This document shows, one piece after another, positions 34,686 through 44,124 of a DNA stretch of 64,000 bases. Position numbers and translations under genes: made by a program. The notes below the pieces were generated by a model that saw nothing but the letters and a program-made list of their open reading frames with translations, had not been told where the DNA came from and made no database searches. The DNA comes from Paeniglutamicibacter kerguelensis (GTDB taxonomy: Bacteria > Actinomycetota > Actinomycetes > Actinomycetales > Micrococcaceae): the NCBI RefSeq assembly GCF_017876535.1, contig NZ_JAGIOF010000001.1:1240001-1304000 (forward strand). The letters run 5' to 3'. Positions within the stretch are counted from its first letter, which is position 1. The number at the start of each line of letters is the position of its first letter.

Positions 34686-34946
34686 GTGATCGGATACCAC
34701 GACGACAAGGACAAGGATCATTGGCTTGCCGCACCGAAAGGCGAAGAGGTTTTCGGACCCCTTGGCATCACCAACATCCGGACGTTCGTGGACCCCGGGA
34801 ATCCGAAGAAGGCCGCGGTGGTGATGGACATCCCCGACCTGGACGCCCTCATGGAGGCCATGAAATCGGAGGAGATGGCCGCGGCAATCGCCCACGACGG
34901 CGTCCTGGTGAGAACCAGGCGATTCTCGTCGAGGCATAGGCCCTAG
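34686..34946 (+). CDS. Small stress/cyclase-like protein of unknown function, 3' end shifted
   Basis: 86 residues from GTG 34686 with GGGAGG upstream. A compact alpha/beta protein: IGYHDDKDKDHWLAAP, EEVFGPLGITNIRTFVDP, AAVVMDIPDLDALMEAM and AAAIAHDGV. Proteins of this type (hypothetical, ferredoxin-like/YCII-like fold) usually end in ILVEA; that ending is present here in another frame (ENQAILVEA, stop at 34937-34939), so one base appears lost near 34905-34910 and the last residues RTRRFSSRHRP are probably aberrant. As read it overlaps the convergent yihY gene by four bases. Function unknown. Confidence 0.6.
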   Translation: MIGYHDDKDKDHWLAAPKGEEVFGPLGITNIRTFVDPGNPKKAAVVMDIPDLDALMEAMKSEEMAAAIAHDGVLVRTRRFSSRHRP

Positions 34947-36064
34947 TCCTGGCTTTCCCCGGTTTTCGCACGCGAGTCGTTCCGTTCCTTGGCGTCGAGC
35001 CGCAGGATGTGTCCGCGATCGATGTCCGACTTTTCCTTGGCCAGTGCCTTGTCACTTGCCGTCGTTTCCCGCGGAGGCAGCTGCAGCGACTGTTCGGCCT
35101 CGATGCCTTCCTGCAGTTCCCGGGCCCGTTCGGTTTCGGCGTCAAGAACTGCGCCGAAAAGCAGCGACAGGTTGGCAATCCAGAGCCACAGCAACAGGAC
35201 GATTCCCCCGCCGATGGTGCCGTAGGTCTTGTTGTACTGGCCGAAGTTCGAGACGTAGAAAAAGAATCCGAGGGTCGCCACGGCGAGGATTGCCAGCGCG
35301 GCGAACGAGCCGGGGCTCAGCCAGCGGAATTTCGCATGGCTGACATTCGGGGTTCCGTAGTACAAGGCCGCTACCAACGCGATGGCGCACAAGGCCAGCA
35401 CCGGCCACTTGGCAATGTTCCACACCCACAGCGATTCTTCACCCAGTCCGGCCACGTCCCCGATGGCCCTGGCCAGCGGGCCGGAGACGACCAGCATCAC
35501 TGCCATGACCGCGGTCGTCAGCAATAGGCACAGGGTGAGAAAAAGCATCAGCGGCTTGAGCTTGTAGAACGGGCGGCCCTCGCTGACCCCGTAGATCCTG
35601 TTGACGCAGCGGCCAAAGGCTCCCACATAGCCGGAGGCACTCCACAGGGAACCTGCCAGGCCAGCAATCAAGGCGAATCCCGCCGACGGGGTCCTTGAGA
35701 GCTGTTCTATCGGTTGCCGCAGGGTTTGCGCCACCTCGCTACTTGCCACGCCTTCTATCACCTGCAGCAGCGTTTGCGTCGTGGCCTCCGCCTGCCCGAC
35801 TACGCCAAGCAGGGAGACGAGGGCAAGCATTGCCGGGAAGAGCGAGAGTATCCCGAAGTAGGCAAGGGTTGCGCCGAGGTCGGTGCATTTGAGGCGGGAA
35901 AATTCCCGCACCGAACGTCCCGCCGCATACTTCCAGGACGCCGCATTCAGGTTTGCCGGCGATTCCGGTTTTCGCTTGTTTCCGGATTCCGGTGCCGCAC
36001 CGTTCTCCGCGGGCGGCTCCGCCGCGAAGCCGCTCCCGTTCATTGATTTGTCTCGAGCAGACAT
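34943..36064 (-). CDS. YihY/BrkB family inner-membrane protein
   Basis: 373 residues from ATG 36064 (GAGG six bases upstream). About six membrane helices in the YihY pattern: TDLGATLAYFGILSLFPAML near residue 60, then GFALIAGLAGSLWSASGYVG, KPLMLFLTLCLLLTTAVMAV, PVLALCAIALVAALYYGTPN and the conserved GTIGGGIVLLLWLWIANLSL before the last helix. Both termini are charged and cytoplasmic; the C-terminal 60 residues are Glu/Lys/Asp-rich. The family was once misnamed ribonuclease BN; its function is not established, with proposed links to transport and envelope stress. Confidence 0.92.
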   Translation of the reverse strand: MSARDKSMNGSGFAAEPPAENGAAPESGNKRKPESPANLNAASWKYAAGRSVREFSRLKCTDLGATLAYFGILSLFPAMLALVSLLGVVGQAEATTQTLLQVIEGVASSEVAQTLRQPIEQLSRTPSAGFALIAGLAGSLWSASGYVGAFGRCVNRIYGVSEGRPFYKLKPLMLFLTLCLLLTTAVMAVMLVVSGPLARAIGDVAGLGEESLWVWNIAKWPVLALCAIALVAALYYGTPNVSHAKFRWLSPGSFAALAILAVATLGFFFYVSNFGQYNKTYGTIGGGIVLLLWLWIANLSLLFGAVLDAETERARELQEGIEAEQSLQLPPRETTASDKALAKEKSDIDRGHILRLDAKERNDSRAKTGESQD

Positions 36065-36124
36065 TCGGCACCTCGATGATCGTTGGTTCACGATTCCCGT
36101 CCCCAAGCTCGCCCGCAGTCAAGC

Positions 36125-36322
36125 ATGGCCCGGTTTTCGACGCAAGGACGCACAGTGGCGGTGCCGCTGGCAATCGTCCTGTTGGGCATGGTGGGCGTGA
36201 CCAGTGACGAGACGGCCCTGTGGGCGGCGCTCTGGGTTGACGGGGCGCTGCTGGGAAAAGTCATTCTGCAGCTCATCGCCGGGAGGGGAGCCATGCATGG
36301 ACCGAATGTTTTGGTTGGCTGA
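36125..36322 (+). CDS. Doubtful small hydrophobic protein
   Basis: 65 residues from ATG 36125 with two hydrophobic stretches, VAVPLAIVLLGMVGV and ETALWAALWVDGALLGKVIL. The amino-acid makeup is protein-like but there is no good ribosome site and no family is recognised. It could be a degraded membrane gene in a region with several broken genes. Confidence 0.25.
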   Translation: MARFSTQGRTVAVPLAIVLLGMVGVTSDETALWAALWVDGALLGKVILQLIAGRGAMHGPNVLVG

Positions 36323-36471
36323 CTTGCCGGGCACCGTTGTCAGCGCGAAGCCGAAGGCCTAGCATGTGCCTTGAGCCCCACTTCGGGGAACAGCTCCGGG
36401 ACCTTCCCACGACAAGCGTCGTGCGCACCGTAGGATCCGCATGTCCTGGACATCACGGGACAGGAAAGACC

Positions 36472-36792
36472 ATGACCAAGTATCTGTTCGAAGCGAACTA
36501 CGTGGGCGAAGGCATCAAGGGCCTCATGCGCGATGGCGGCACCAAGCGTCGCGATGCTGTCGACGAGGCCCTCAAGTCCGTGGGGGGCTCGCTCGAAAGC
36601 TTCTACTACGCATTCGGGGAGACCGACGTCCTAGGGATCTTTGACATCCCGGATCAGGCCGACGCCGTGGCACTGTCCCTCATGATCAATTCGACGGGCG
36701 CCGTGAACCTGCGTTTGAAGCCGCTTATGAGTCCCCAAGATATCGACGACGCAGCCCAGAAGACACCGTCATACCGGGCCCCCGGGCAATAG
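36472..36792 (+). CDS. GYD-domain protein
   Basis: 106 residues from ATG 36472, with AGGAAAG upstream. It fits the GYD superfamily (PF08734): KYLFEANYVGEGIKGLMRDG at the start, then RRDAVDEALKSVGGSLESFY, FGETDVLGIFDIPDQADAVA and a short variable tail. These are small single-domain ferredoxin-like proteins of unknown function, common in actinobacteria, often near oxidative or detoxification genes. Stand-alone here. Intact, unlike its neighbours on both sides. Confidence 0.85.
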   Translation: MTKYLFEANYVGEGIKGLMRDGGTKRRDAVDEALKSVGGSLESFYYAFGETDVLGIFDIPDQADAVALSLMINSTGAVNLRLKPLMSPQDIDDAAQKTPSYRAPGQ

Positions 36793-37129
36793 AGCAACAG
36801 CCGTCCGGAGGCTCAGCGACATTTCCCTTCCCGGAGACGGGGTGCGGGTGCTGTCGGTGACGTCGCAGTTGGGATTCGACCTGCCCCAGATGCGCCGAGG
36901 ACTGTGGCGCCACGGGGCCACCAGCGTGAAGGGCTTCGCTGGGGCATTTCCGAAACCAGCTCCGTCGAGTTGCTTCTGCACGTCATTGACGCCGAATCCT
37001 CGCCGGGGCTGAGCGCTCCCGCGAGGATTCGGCGGATTTCCAGTACGCGTTGCGCGATTCCATGTGGGCGTTTGGAAGGGTGCGGCCCGGCGGGGTGTGT
37101 CTGCTAGGCGGCGGAAACTTTGTAGTTCG
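36793..37129. other. Stretch without a recognised gene
   Basis: Open frames on both strands but no sequence that I can assign. It may contain the decayed 5' part of the metallo-beta-lactamase gene that follows. No hairpin or repeat of note. Confidence 0.35.
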
Positions 37130-37777
37130 ATCTCAACGGGCTCCGCGAGGGGGCCTCTGGTTCATTGGCTGCTCGGCCCTTGCTGGGATGCGACCGGGCC
37201 GGTGGAAACCTTCGGCCCGCCCACGTGGTCCGGGATCTGGGCCTCGTTCCTCGAGTACTCGCGCACCGACGTGGAGATCCGCAAGGTCGACGAGGGGCGC
37301 CCGGATTTCGCCTCGATGGTCACCGCCACCGACGTGGTGGACCCGGGGGTTGTCTTCGAGGACGACAGGGTGAAGATCACCGCCGCGTGAGTGAACCACC
37401 CGCCGATCCAGGCACTTGCCTACCGCATCGACACCGAGGACCGCTCCTACGTGATCTCCGGGGACACCACGCCCTGCGACTTGCTCGTCGACCTGGCGCG
37501 GGGCGCCGATGTGCTGGTGCACGAGGTCATGTACATTCCCGGCATCGATCCGTTGCTCAAGCGTTCCAACGGCGCCCGGCTGCGCGACCACCTGATCAAT
37601 TTGCACACCTCGCCCACGGACGTGGGTGCGGTGACCGAGCGGGCCGGGGTCGGCAAGCTGGTGCTTTCGCACTTCGTGGCGGGCAGCCCGGCCGTGCCGG
37701 AAGGGATCTGGCTGGCCGATGCGAGGTAGGGCTTCGCCGGGGAAATCGTCGCCGGTCGGGACCTGATGGCCGTCTGA
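37130..37777 (+). pseudogene. Metallo-beta-lactamase fold hydrolase pseudogene
   Basis: A single frame reads ATGPVETFGPPTWSGIWASF, YSRTDVEIRKVDEGRPDFAS, VVFEDDRVKITAA, then an in-frame TGA (37388-37390), NHPPIQALAYRIDTEDRSYV, ISGDTTPCDLLVDLARGADV, LVHEVMY, KLVLSHFVAG and IWLADAR, then an in-frame TAG (37727-37729) and EIVAGRDLMAV before the final TGA. These are the C-terminal two-thirds of an RNase Z/MBL-fold hydrolase (GDT and SHF supply metal ligands). The N-terminal HxHxDH part is not visible in frame; DLNGLREGASGSL occurs in another frame just upstream, suggesting a further shift near 37185. Confidence 0.8.
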
Positions 37778-38007
37778 TGTTTCGTCCCTCCGTGCCCCGT
37801 CGACTTCGGTGGGGAGGGCGGAAAGCCGCGCTTCCTGCCGCGTCGAGGGGTTTGATGACGCGCCGCGACGCATGTGCAGCACCAGCCTGCCGCCGACTTT
37901 CCGTCGGATATGCCCATGTCAAATCCACTTCTTGCGTCGGTCGAAGTGACGGATGCGCAAGCGCTGAACCTTATTAGGACACGGTTTCGAATCGTAAATT
38001 TTACAAA

Positions 38008-38026
38008 TAAGGCAAGGCTAAGTTTA
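38008..38026 (+). promoter_or_regulatory. DtxR/IdeR-type iron box
   Basis: TAAGGCAAGGCTAAGTTTA matches the 19-bp actinobacterial iron box TTAGGTTAGGCTAACCTAA at 13 positions, including the central AGGCTAA. It ends nine bases before the GTG start of the siderophore ABC operon, where an iron-loaded DtxR-family repressor would block transcription. Confidence 0.75.
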
Positions 38027-38035
38027 TGATGTTCC

Positions 38036-38914
<879 letters not shown>

Positions 38915-38925
38915 CAAGGACAGCC

Positions 38926-39912
38926 ATGAAATCACTCCACCGCCCCCTGCTTGCCCTGATCGCCGCCGGTGCCCTCGCGCTGACCGGCTGCGGCACCACC
39001 GAGGAACCCGCCTCCGGGTCCTCCTCCGCCGCGCCTTCCGCCTCCGGCGCCCCGGTCTCCGTGATCGATGCGCGCGGCAAGACCGTGACCCTCGACGCCC
39101 CGGCCACCCGCCTGGTCGGCACCGAGTGGAACGTGCTGGAAAACATGGCCTCGCTGGGCACCATGCCGGTGGGCGCGGCCGACGTCAAGGGCTACAACGC
39201 CTGGGTGCAGGCAGCCAAGCTCGACGATTCCGTCAAGGACATCGGCACCCGCGGGGAGCCGAGCATCGACACCGTCGCCGCGCTCGACGCCGACGTCATC
39301 GTGGCCACCACCGACCTGCCCGAGGCCGCGGTGGCCCAGCTGGAGAAGCTGGCCCCCGTGGTGGTGCTCAAATCCGCCGACGCCTCCAACCAGATCGGCC
39401 AGGCCATCGCGAACCTGAACACCGTCGCCGCGCTGACCGGCACGCAGGCCAAGGCCACCGAGATCACCTCCGGCTACGAATCCGCGCTGGCCGCCGGCCG
39501 CACCGCCCTGGAAACCGCAGGCCTCAAGGGCACGCGCGTGGCCTTCGCCGACGGCTGGGTCGCCGACGGCGCGGTCTCCATCCGCCCGTTCGCCAAGGGA
39601 TCGCTGATCACCGACATCAACACCGAACTCGGGCTCGTCACCCCGTGGGAACTTGAAGGCGATGAGGCCTACGGGCTGGCCTCCACCGACGTCGAGGGCA
39701 TGACCAAGGTCGACGCCGAGCACTTCGTCTACATCACCAACAGCGCCGACGGCGACTTCACCGACGAACTGAAGTCCAACGCCATCTGGAACTCGCTGGC
39801 CTTCGTCAAGGCCGGCAACGTCCACCGGCTGGAGGACGGCATCTGGATGTTCGGCGGCCCGGCCTCGATGACGCAGTACGTCAACGCCATCGTCGCCTCC
39901 CTCACCAAGTAA
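38926..39912 (+). CDS. Iron-siderophore ABC transporter, substrate-binding lipoprotein
   Basis: 328 residues, AAGGA before the ATG, 11 bp after the ATPase gene. Lipoprotein signal LALIAAGALALTGCGTT with lipobox Cys near residue 22, then a Ser/Ala linker. Class III (FecB/FhuD/BtuF-like) binding protein: GKTVTLDAPATRLVGTEWN, EPSIDTVAALDADVIVATTD near 110, and the long helix linking the lobes. The protein should be anchored to the outer face of the membrane and deliver ferric siderophore to the fused permease downstream. Confidence 0.95.
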   Translation: MKSLHRPLLALIAAGALALTGCGTTEEPASGSSSAAPSASGAPVSVIDARGKTVTLDAPATRLVGTEWNVLENMASLGTMPVGAADVKGYNAWVQAAKLDDSVKDIGTRGEPSIDTVAALDADVIVATTDLPEAAVAQLEKLAPVVVLKSADASNQIGQAIANLNTVAALTGTQAKATEITSGYESALAAGRTALETAGLKGTRVAFADGWVADGAVSIRPFAKGSLITDINTELGLVTPWELEGDEAYGLASTDVEGMTKVDAEHFVYITNSADGDFTDELKSNAIWNSLAFVKAGNVHRLEDGIWMFGGPASMTQYVNAIVASLTK

Positions 39913-39957
39913 CACCCCTACGTCCCCGCCCCCGAAGAACCGCAGGAAGCAGCACTC

Positions 39958-42063
39958 GTGAGCCAGATCCTTACCCGGGAAAACACCAGCGCCGGCGACC
40001 CCGCGCACGCGCCGAGTCGCCGGAGGGTCTCGGCCCCCGTGCTGGCGGCCGCGCTGCTCGGATTCCTGGCGCTGCTCGCGGCCGTGCACCTGACCCAGGG
40101 CACCGCAACGCTGGGGGTGGGGCAGCTGCTCGACGTGCTCTCCGGCAACGGCGGCGAGCAGGAGGCCGCCGTGGTGGTGGCCTCCCGCGTGCCGCGCCTG
40201 CTGGCCGGCCTGCTGGTCGGCGTGGCGCTGGGCGTCGCCGGGGCCGGCCTGCAGTCGGCCAGCGGAAACATCCTGGCCTCGCCGGACACCCTGGCGGTGA
40301 ACGACGGGGCGCACCTGGCGATCACCGCCGTGGCCGTGACCGGGGTTTCGCTGCCGCCGCTGCTCTCGGGGTCGGTGTCGTTCGTCGGCGGGCTGGCCGC
40401 CGCCGCCCTGGTGCTGCTGCTCTCCGGCGCCGGCGCCAACGGATCCTCCGGCCCGGTGCGGCTGGTGCTCGCCGGCTCCGCGCTGGCCCTCGGCTTGGCT
40501 TCGGTGACCAGCGCGCTCTTCCTGCTCTTCAGCCAAGAGACCACGGGCCTGCTGGCTTGGGGTAGCGGCAGCATCGTGCAGACCCGCAACGCCGAACTGG
40601 TGCAGCTGGCCCCCGTCATCGGCCTTGGCGTGGCGGCCCTGTGGGCCCTGTCCCGCAGGCTTGACCTGCTGGGACTGGGGGACGACGCCTCCCGGCTGGC
40701 CGGGGCGGACCCCCGCTTCGCCCGGCTGGCCGCGGTGTTGCTGGCCGTGCTGCTTTCGGCCGCCGCCGTGACGCTGGCCGGGCCCATCGGATTCGTGGGC
40801 CTCGCCGCCCCGGCCCTGGTCCGCTTGCTGGCCGGGGTCGTCCCCGGGCTGGCACGGCACCGGGCGCTGCTGCCGATGGCCGGCATCATGGGGGCCGTGG
40901 TGGTGATCGGCGCCGACGTGCTGCTGCGCGTGGTGCTCGGGGCCGCCGCCGGCGTGGAGGTCCCCACCGGGACCGTGACCACGGTGCTCGGCGCGATCTT
41001 CCTGGTCATCCTGGCGCTGCGGCTGAACGATTCGTCGTTGGCCGGCGGCGGGGACACGCTGGCGAAGATGCGCAGCACGCGCGTCTTCGCGGCGGTGCTT
41101 TTCACTTTGCTGCTCCTGCTTGTCGGGCTGCTGGTTGCCGGCGCCCTGCTGGGGGATGCCAAGCTGCTGCTCGGGGACGTGTCCAACTGGCTTTCCGGCC
41201 GCGCCGGGGACACCGTCTCGGCGGTGCTGGGCACCCGCATGCCGCGTGTGCTGGCCGCGCTGCTCGCCGGCGCCGCGCTGGCCCTGGCCGGCGCGCTGGT
41301 GCAGGCCGTTTCGCGCAACGCGCTGGCCGAACCCGGCCTGCTGGGCGTTTCCGGCGGCGGCGGGCTCGCCGCGATCCTGGTGCTGACCATGGTGCCCATG
41401 GCGGGTCCCTGGACCGTGACGGGTGCCGCGCTCATCGGCTCCACGCTGGTGGCGGTGCTGGTCTTCGGGCTTGCCATGCGCGGCGGGCTGCAGCAGGGCC
41501 GGCTGGTGTTGATCGGCCTCGGCGTCTCTGCCGGGCTCTCGGCGCTGATCGCGGTGCTGCTCGTCACCACCGACCCCTATTCGCAGACCAAGGCGCTGAC
41601 CTGGCTCTCGGGTTCCACCTACGGGCGCTCCTTCGGCGCGGTACTGCCAGTGGCCCTGGCCTTGCTGCTGGTGTTGCCGGTGCTGATTTGGATGCGCCGT
41701 GACGTGGACGTGCTGGCCCTGGACGACGATTCCCCGCGCGTGCTCGGCATCGCGCTGGTTCCCGGGCGGCTCTGGCTGCTGGGCGCCGCGGTGCTGCTGA
41801 CGGCCGGCGCCGTATCCACCGTCGGGGTCATCGCGTTCGTGGGCCTCGTCGCCCCGCATGCGGCCCGCTCGCTGGTCGGGGCACGGCACACCCGTGTTCT
41901 TCCCGTGGCGATGCTCATCGGCGCGTGCACCGTGTCGATCGCCGACACCATCGGGCGCACGCTGATAGCCCCGGCGCAGATCCCCGCTGGCATCATGACG
42001 GCGCTGGTCGGTGCCCCGTACTTCATTTACCTGCTTTGGCGCTCGCGCACCAAGGCAAACTAG
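39958..42063 (+). CDS. Fused double FecCD permease (FhuB-like)
   Basis: 701 residues, GTG start with AGGAAG upstream. Two FecCD permease units are fused head to tail, about 1-345 and 350-701, each with nine to ten helices. Repeated landmarks are seen in both halves: VPRLLAGLLVGVALGVAGAG against MPRVLAALLAGAALALAGAL; LAGPIGFVGLAAPALVRLL against VGVIAFVGLVAPHAARSLVG. The conserved Gly-Leu-xx-Pro coupling loop (FVGLAAP/FVGLVAP) contacts the ATPase. Most ferric-siderophore systems use two separate permeases; E. coli FhuB is the classic fusion. The fused form here gives a single polypeptide for the whole membrane pore. Confidence 0.95.
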   Translation: MSQILTRENTSAGDPAHAPSRRRVSAPVLAAALLGFLALLAAVHLTQGTATLGVGQLLDVLSGNGGEQEAAVVVASRVPRLLAGLLVGVALGVAGAGLQSASGNILASPDTLAVNDGAHLAITAVAVTGVSLPPLLSGSVSFVGGLAAAALVLLLSGAGANGSSGPVRLVLAGSALALGLASVTSALFLLFSQETTGLLAWGSGSIVQTRNAELVQLAPVIGLGVAALWALSRRLDLLGLGDDASRLAGADPRFARLAAVLLAVLLSAAAVTLAGPIGFVGLAAPALVRLLAGVVPGLARHRALLPMAGIMGAVVVIGADVLLRVVLGAAAGVEVPTGTVTTVLGAIFLVILALRLNDSSLAGGGDTLAKMRSTRVFAAVLFTLLLLLVGLLVAGALLGDAKLLLGDVSNWLSGRAGDTVSAVLGTRMPRVLAALLAGAALALAGALVQAVSRNALAEPGLLGVSGGGGLAAILVLTMVPMAGPWTVTGAALIGSTLVAVLVFGLAMRGGLQQGRLVLIGLGVSAGLSALIAVLLVTTDPYSQTKALTWLSGSTYGRSFGAVLPVALALLLVLPVLIWMRRDVDVLALDDDSPRVLGIALVPGRLWLLGAAVLLTAGAVSTVGVIAFVGLVAPHAARSLVGARHTRVLPVAMLIGACTVSIADTIGRTLIAPAQIPAGIMTALVGAPYFIYLLWRSRTKAN

Positions 42064-42105
42064 CACCTCCTGCAACCACCGCCCACCGACGACAGGACAC
42101 ATCAC

Positions 42106-42933
42106 ATGGCCAAGACCAACATGACGGCAACGCGCGTGGCAGCGCAGACCGAGGGACTCGTGCGGGCGCAGGTGCTGCGCAGCGCCCGGTTCGGCCACAG
42201 CTTCCAGCGGGTCACCCTCGCGGGCGGCAACCTGGAGGGCTTCGTGCCGCTGGGCTACGACCAGTGGTTCCGGCTTTTCCTGCCGTCCCCGGCCGGAAGC
42301 CTGGAGCGGGTGCCGGCCAAGCTCGACACCCTCGCCTACCTCAAATACCTCGCCCTGCCCAAGGGCGTGCGCCCGATGCTGCGCAACTACACGGTCGCCG
42401 CATTCCGGCCGGGCGGGCCGGTGGGTCCGGAGCTGGACATCGACTTCGTGATCCACGCGTCCCCGGACGGTGCCATGGGGCCGGCCGCCCGGTGGGCGTT
42501 GGACGCGGCGCAGGGGGACAAGGTCGCCTTCATCGACGAGGGCCTGGGCTTCAATGCCCCGGCCGGCTTGGAGCGCGTGGTGATCCTCGCCGATGAGTCC
42601 GGGCTGCCCGCCGCCGCGGGGGTGCTGGCCTCGCTGCCGCGCACCGCCACCGGGACCGCGTTGTTGGAGATCCCGGACGAGCGGGATGCACGTGAGATCA
42701 ATGCACCTTCCGGCGTCGATGTCCGTTGGCTGGTGCGCGGGGACTCCGCGGTTCCAGGCCGGTTGGGGCTCGAGGAGCTCAAGGGCGAGCCGATCGGCAC
42801 CGAGGAGTTCTACGCCTGGGCCGTGGGGGAGTCGGCGATGGCCACCGGCGCCCGCCGGCACTGGGTCGCCGCCGGCGTGCCCAAGCGCAACGTCACCTTT
42901 TGCGGCTACTGGAAGGCAAGCACCGGGCACTGA
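42106..42933 (+). CDS. Siderophore-interacting protein (ferric-siderophore reductase)
   Basis: 275 residues, ATG with AGGAC upstream. SIP/ViuB family: FAD-binding barrel with RNYTVAAFRPGG (the R-x-Y-T/S flavin motif) near residue 88, then a ferredoxin-reductase-like domain with FIDEGLGFNAP, VVILADESGLPAAAGVLASL near 165, and a C-terminal AWAVGESAMATGARRHWVAAG with CGYWKAS. These cytoplasmic flavoproteins reduce Fe(III)-siderophore after import, releasing iron. Last gene of the iron operon. Confidence 0.93.
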   Translation: MAKTNMTATRVAAQTEGLVRAQVLRSARFGHSFQRVTLAGGNLEGFVPLGYDQWFRLFLPSPAGSLERVPAKLDTLAYLKYLALPKGVRPMLRNYTVAAFRPGGPVGPELDIDFVIHASPDGAMGPAARWALDAAQGDKVAFIDEGLGFNAPAGLERVVILADESGLPAAAGVLASLPRTATGTALLEIPDERDAREINAPSGVDVRWLVRGDSAVPGRLGLEELKGEPIGTEEFYAWAVGESAMATGARRHWVAAGVPKRNVTFCGYWKASTGH

Positions 42934-42998
42934 GCATCGGCACCCTGAGGACGGCGCCGATCGCCGCCGCACCGCCGCCGCACCGCCGCCAGCCCGCC

Positions 42999-43053
42999 GG
43001 CCGCGCGCACTCGGGGTGCGCGGCCCGGATTGCTGCGCGGCCGAGGCCGCGCA
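42999..43053 (+). terminator. Two tandem hairpins ending the siderophore operon
   Basis: GGCCGCGCGCAC (42999-43010) pairs with GTGCGCGGCC (43016-43025) with a two-base bulge. Eight bases later TGCGCGGCC (43034-43042) and GGCCGCGCA (43045-43053) form a perfect 9-bp stem. The arms of the two hairpins share the same core, so alternative pairings are possible. No T-run. Confidence 0.55.
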
Positions 43054-43184
43054 CGGCACCAGCACGTAGCAGGCGGCGGGCGGGGTCTGGTTCATGGGGC
43101 CGCGGTGACACCGTGCCCGTCCCCGGGAATCCACGGATTTCAGCCATGCAAGGATCCGGAGTGATGCACCGGAAATTGGAATGA

Positions 43185-43217
43185 TTGTAGCTTCAAGTAA
43201 ATTGTGCGATACTTGAA
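43185..43217 (+). promoter_or_regulatory. Promoter overlapped by large palindromic operator, upstream of VOC dioxygenase
   Basis: TTGTAG (43185-43190), a 17-bp spacer and GATACT (43208-43213) form a good promoter. TTCAAGTA (43192-43199) and TACTTGAA (43210-43217) are perfect 8-bp arms around a 10-bp spacer, covering the region from just after -35 through -10. MarR and HxlR/DUF24 repressors of ring-cleaving VOC enzymes bind sites of this shape; no such regulator gene is adjacent. Confidence 0.65.
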
Positions 43218-43257
43218 ACAAGAACAATTCCACCCTCCTCAGAATGGATCGGCAGCC

Positions 43258-44124
43258 ATGAGCACCACCCAGGACCAACTCTCCGCAGACCTCTCCATGG
43301 GCACCGTGATGCTCAAGGTCGGCGACATGAAGAACATGAGCGGCTACTACCAGAAGGCACTTGGCCTCGAGGTCGTCTCCGAATCCGCCCAAGGGGTGGG
43401 ACTGGGCCGCCAGGGCCTGGAGCTCGTCCACCTGTCCGACGGCAAGGGCCTGGACCTGCCAGCCCGAGGCGAAGCCGGCCTCTTCCACACCGCACTGCTC
43501 TTCGACACCCAGGCCGACTTGGCCGCCACCGTGCTCTCCTCGGCCCAGTTCGACGGCTCGCTGTTCACCGGAAGCTCCGACCACCTGGTCTCCGAGGCGT
43601 TTTACTTCAACGACCCGGAGGGCAACGGCATCGAGCTGTACTGGGACCGCCCGCGCAACACCTGGACGTGGAACGGAGACACGGTTGCCATGGACACCAT
43701 CTACCTGGACCCGAACGACTACCTGAACAAGCACCTGAACGAGCAGGCCGTCAGCGAACTGCGCACGACCCGCGCCGGAATCGGCCACGTCCACCTGCAG
43801 GTGGGCGACGTGCCGATGGCCGAAAAGTTCTACGTTGACACCCTCGGCTTCGCCAAGACCACCAGCTTCCACGGCCAGGCGCTGTTCGTCTCCGCCGGAG
43901 GCTACCACCACCACATGGCCATGAACGTGTGGAACTCCCGCGGCGCCGGCCCGCGCAAGGACACCCTGGGGCTGGGAGAGGTTGTCATCACCGTCCCGAA
44001 CCAGGACGAAGTGGGCGCGCTCGCCGACCGCCTCAAGGTCGCGGGCGTCGCCAGTCACCACACAGGAGCCGAACTGCGCTTCGAGGATCCGTGGCGCAAC
44101 CAGCTGCGCGTTGCCGTCGGCTAG
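43258..44124 (+). CDS. Two-domain VOC extradiol dioxygenase (CatE-like)
   Basis: 288 residues from ATG 43258. Two VOC modules: residues about 12-125 and 165-285. Possible metal ligands: His in GLFHTALLFDTQ, Glu in GNGIELYWDRPRNTW, and His in GIGHVHLQVGDVPMAEKFY; also HGQALFVSAGGYHHHMAMNV in the C-terminal module. The GIELYWDRP and GGYHHHMAMNVWNS strings are characteristic of CatE/YfiE-type catechol-2,3-dioxygenases, which in Bacillus are induced by thiol-reactive catechols and quinones. The promoter carries a palindromic operator. Likely role: detoxification of catechols; substrate unproven. Confidence 0.87.
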   Translation: MSTTQDQLSADLSMGTVMLKVGDMKNMSGYYQKALGLEVVSESAQGVGLGRQGLELVHLSDGKGLDLPARGEAGLFHTALLFDTQADLAATVLSSAQFDGSLFTGSSDHLVSEAFYFNDPEGNGIELYWDRPRNTWTWNGDTVAMDTIYLDPNDYLNKHLNEQAVSELRTTRAGIGHVHLQVGDVPMAEKFYVDTLGFAKTTSFHGQALFVSAGGYHHHMAMNVWNSRGAGPRKDTLGLGEVVITVPNQDEVGALADRLKVAGVASHHTGAELRFEDPWRNQLRVAVG

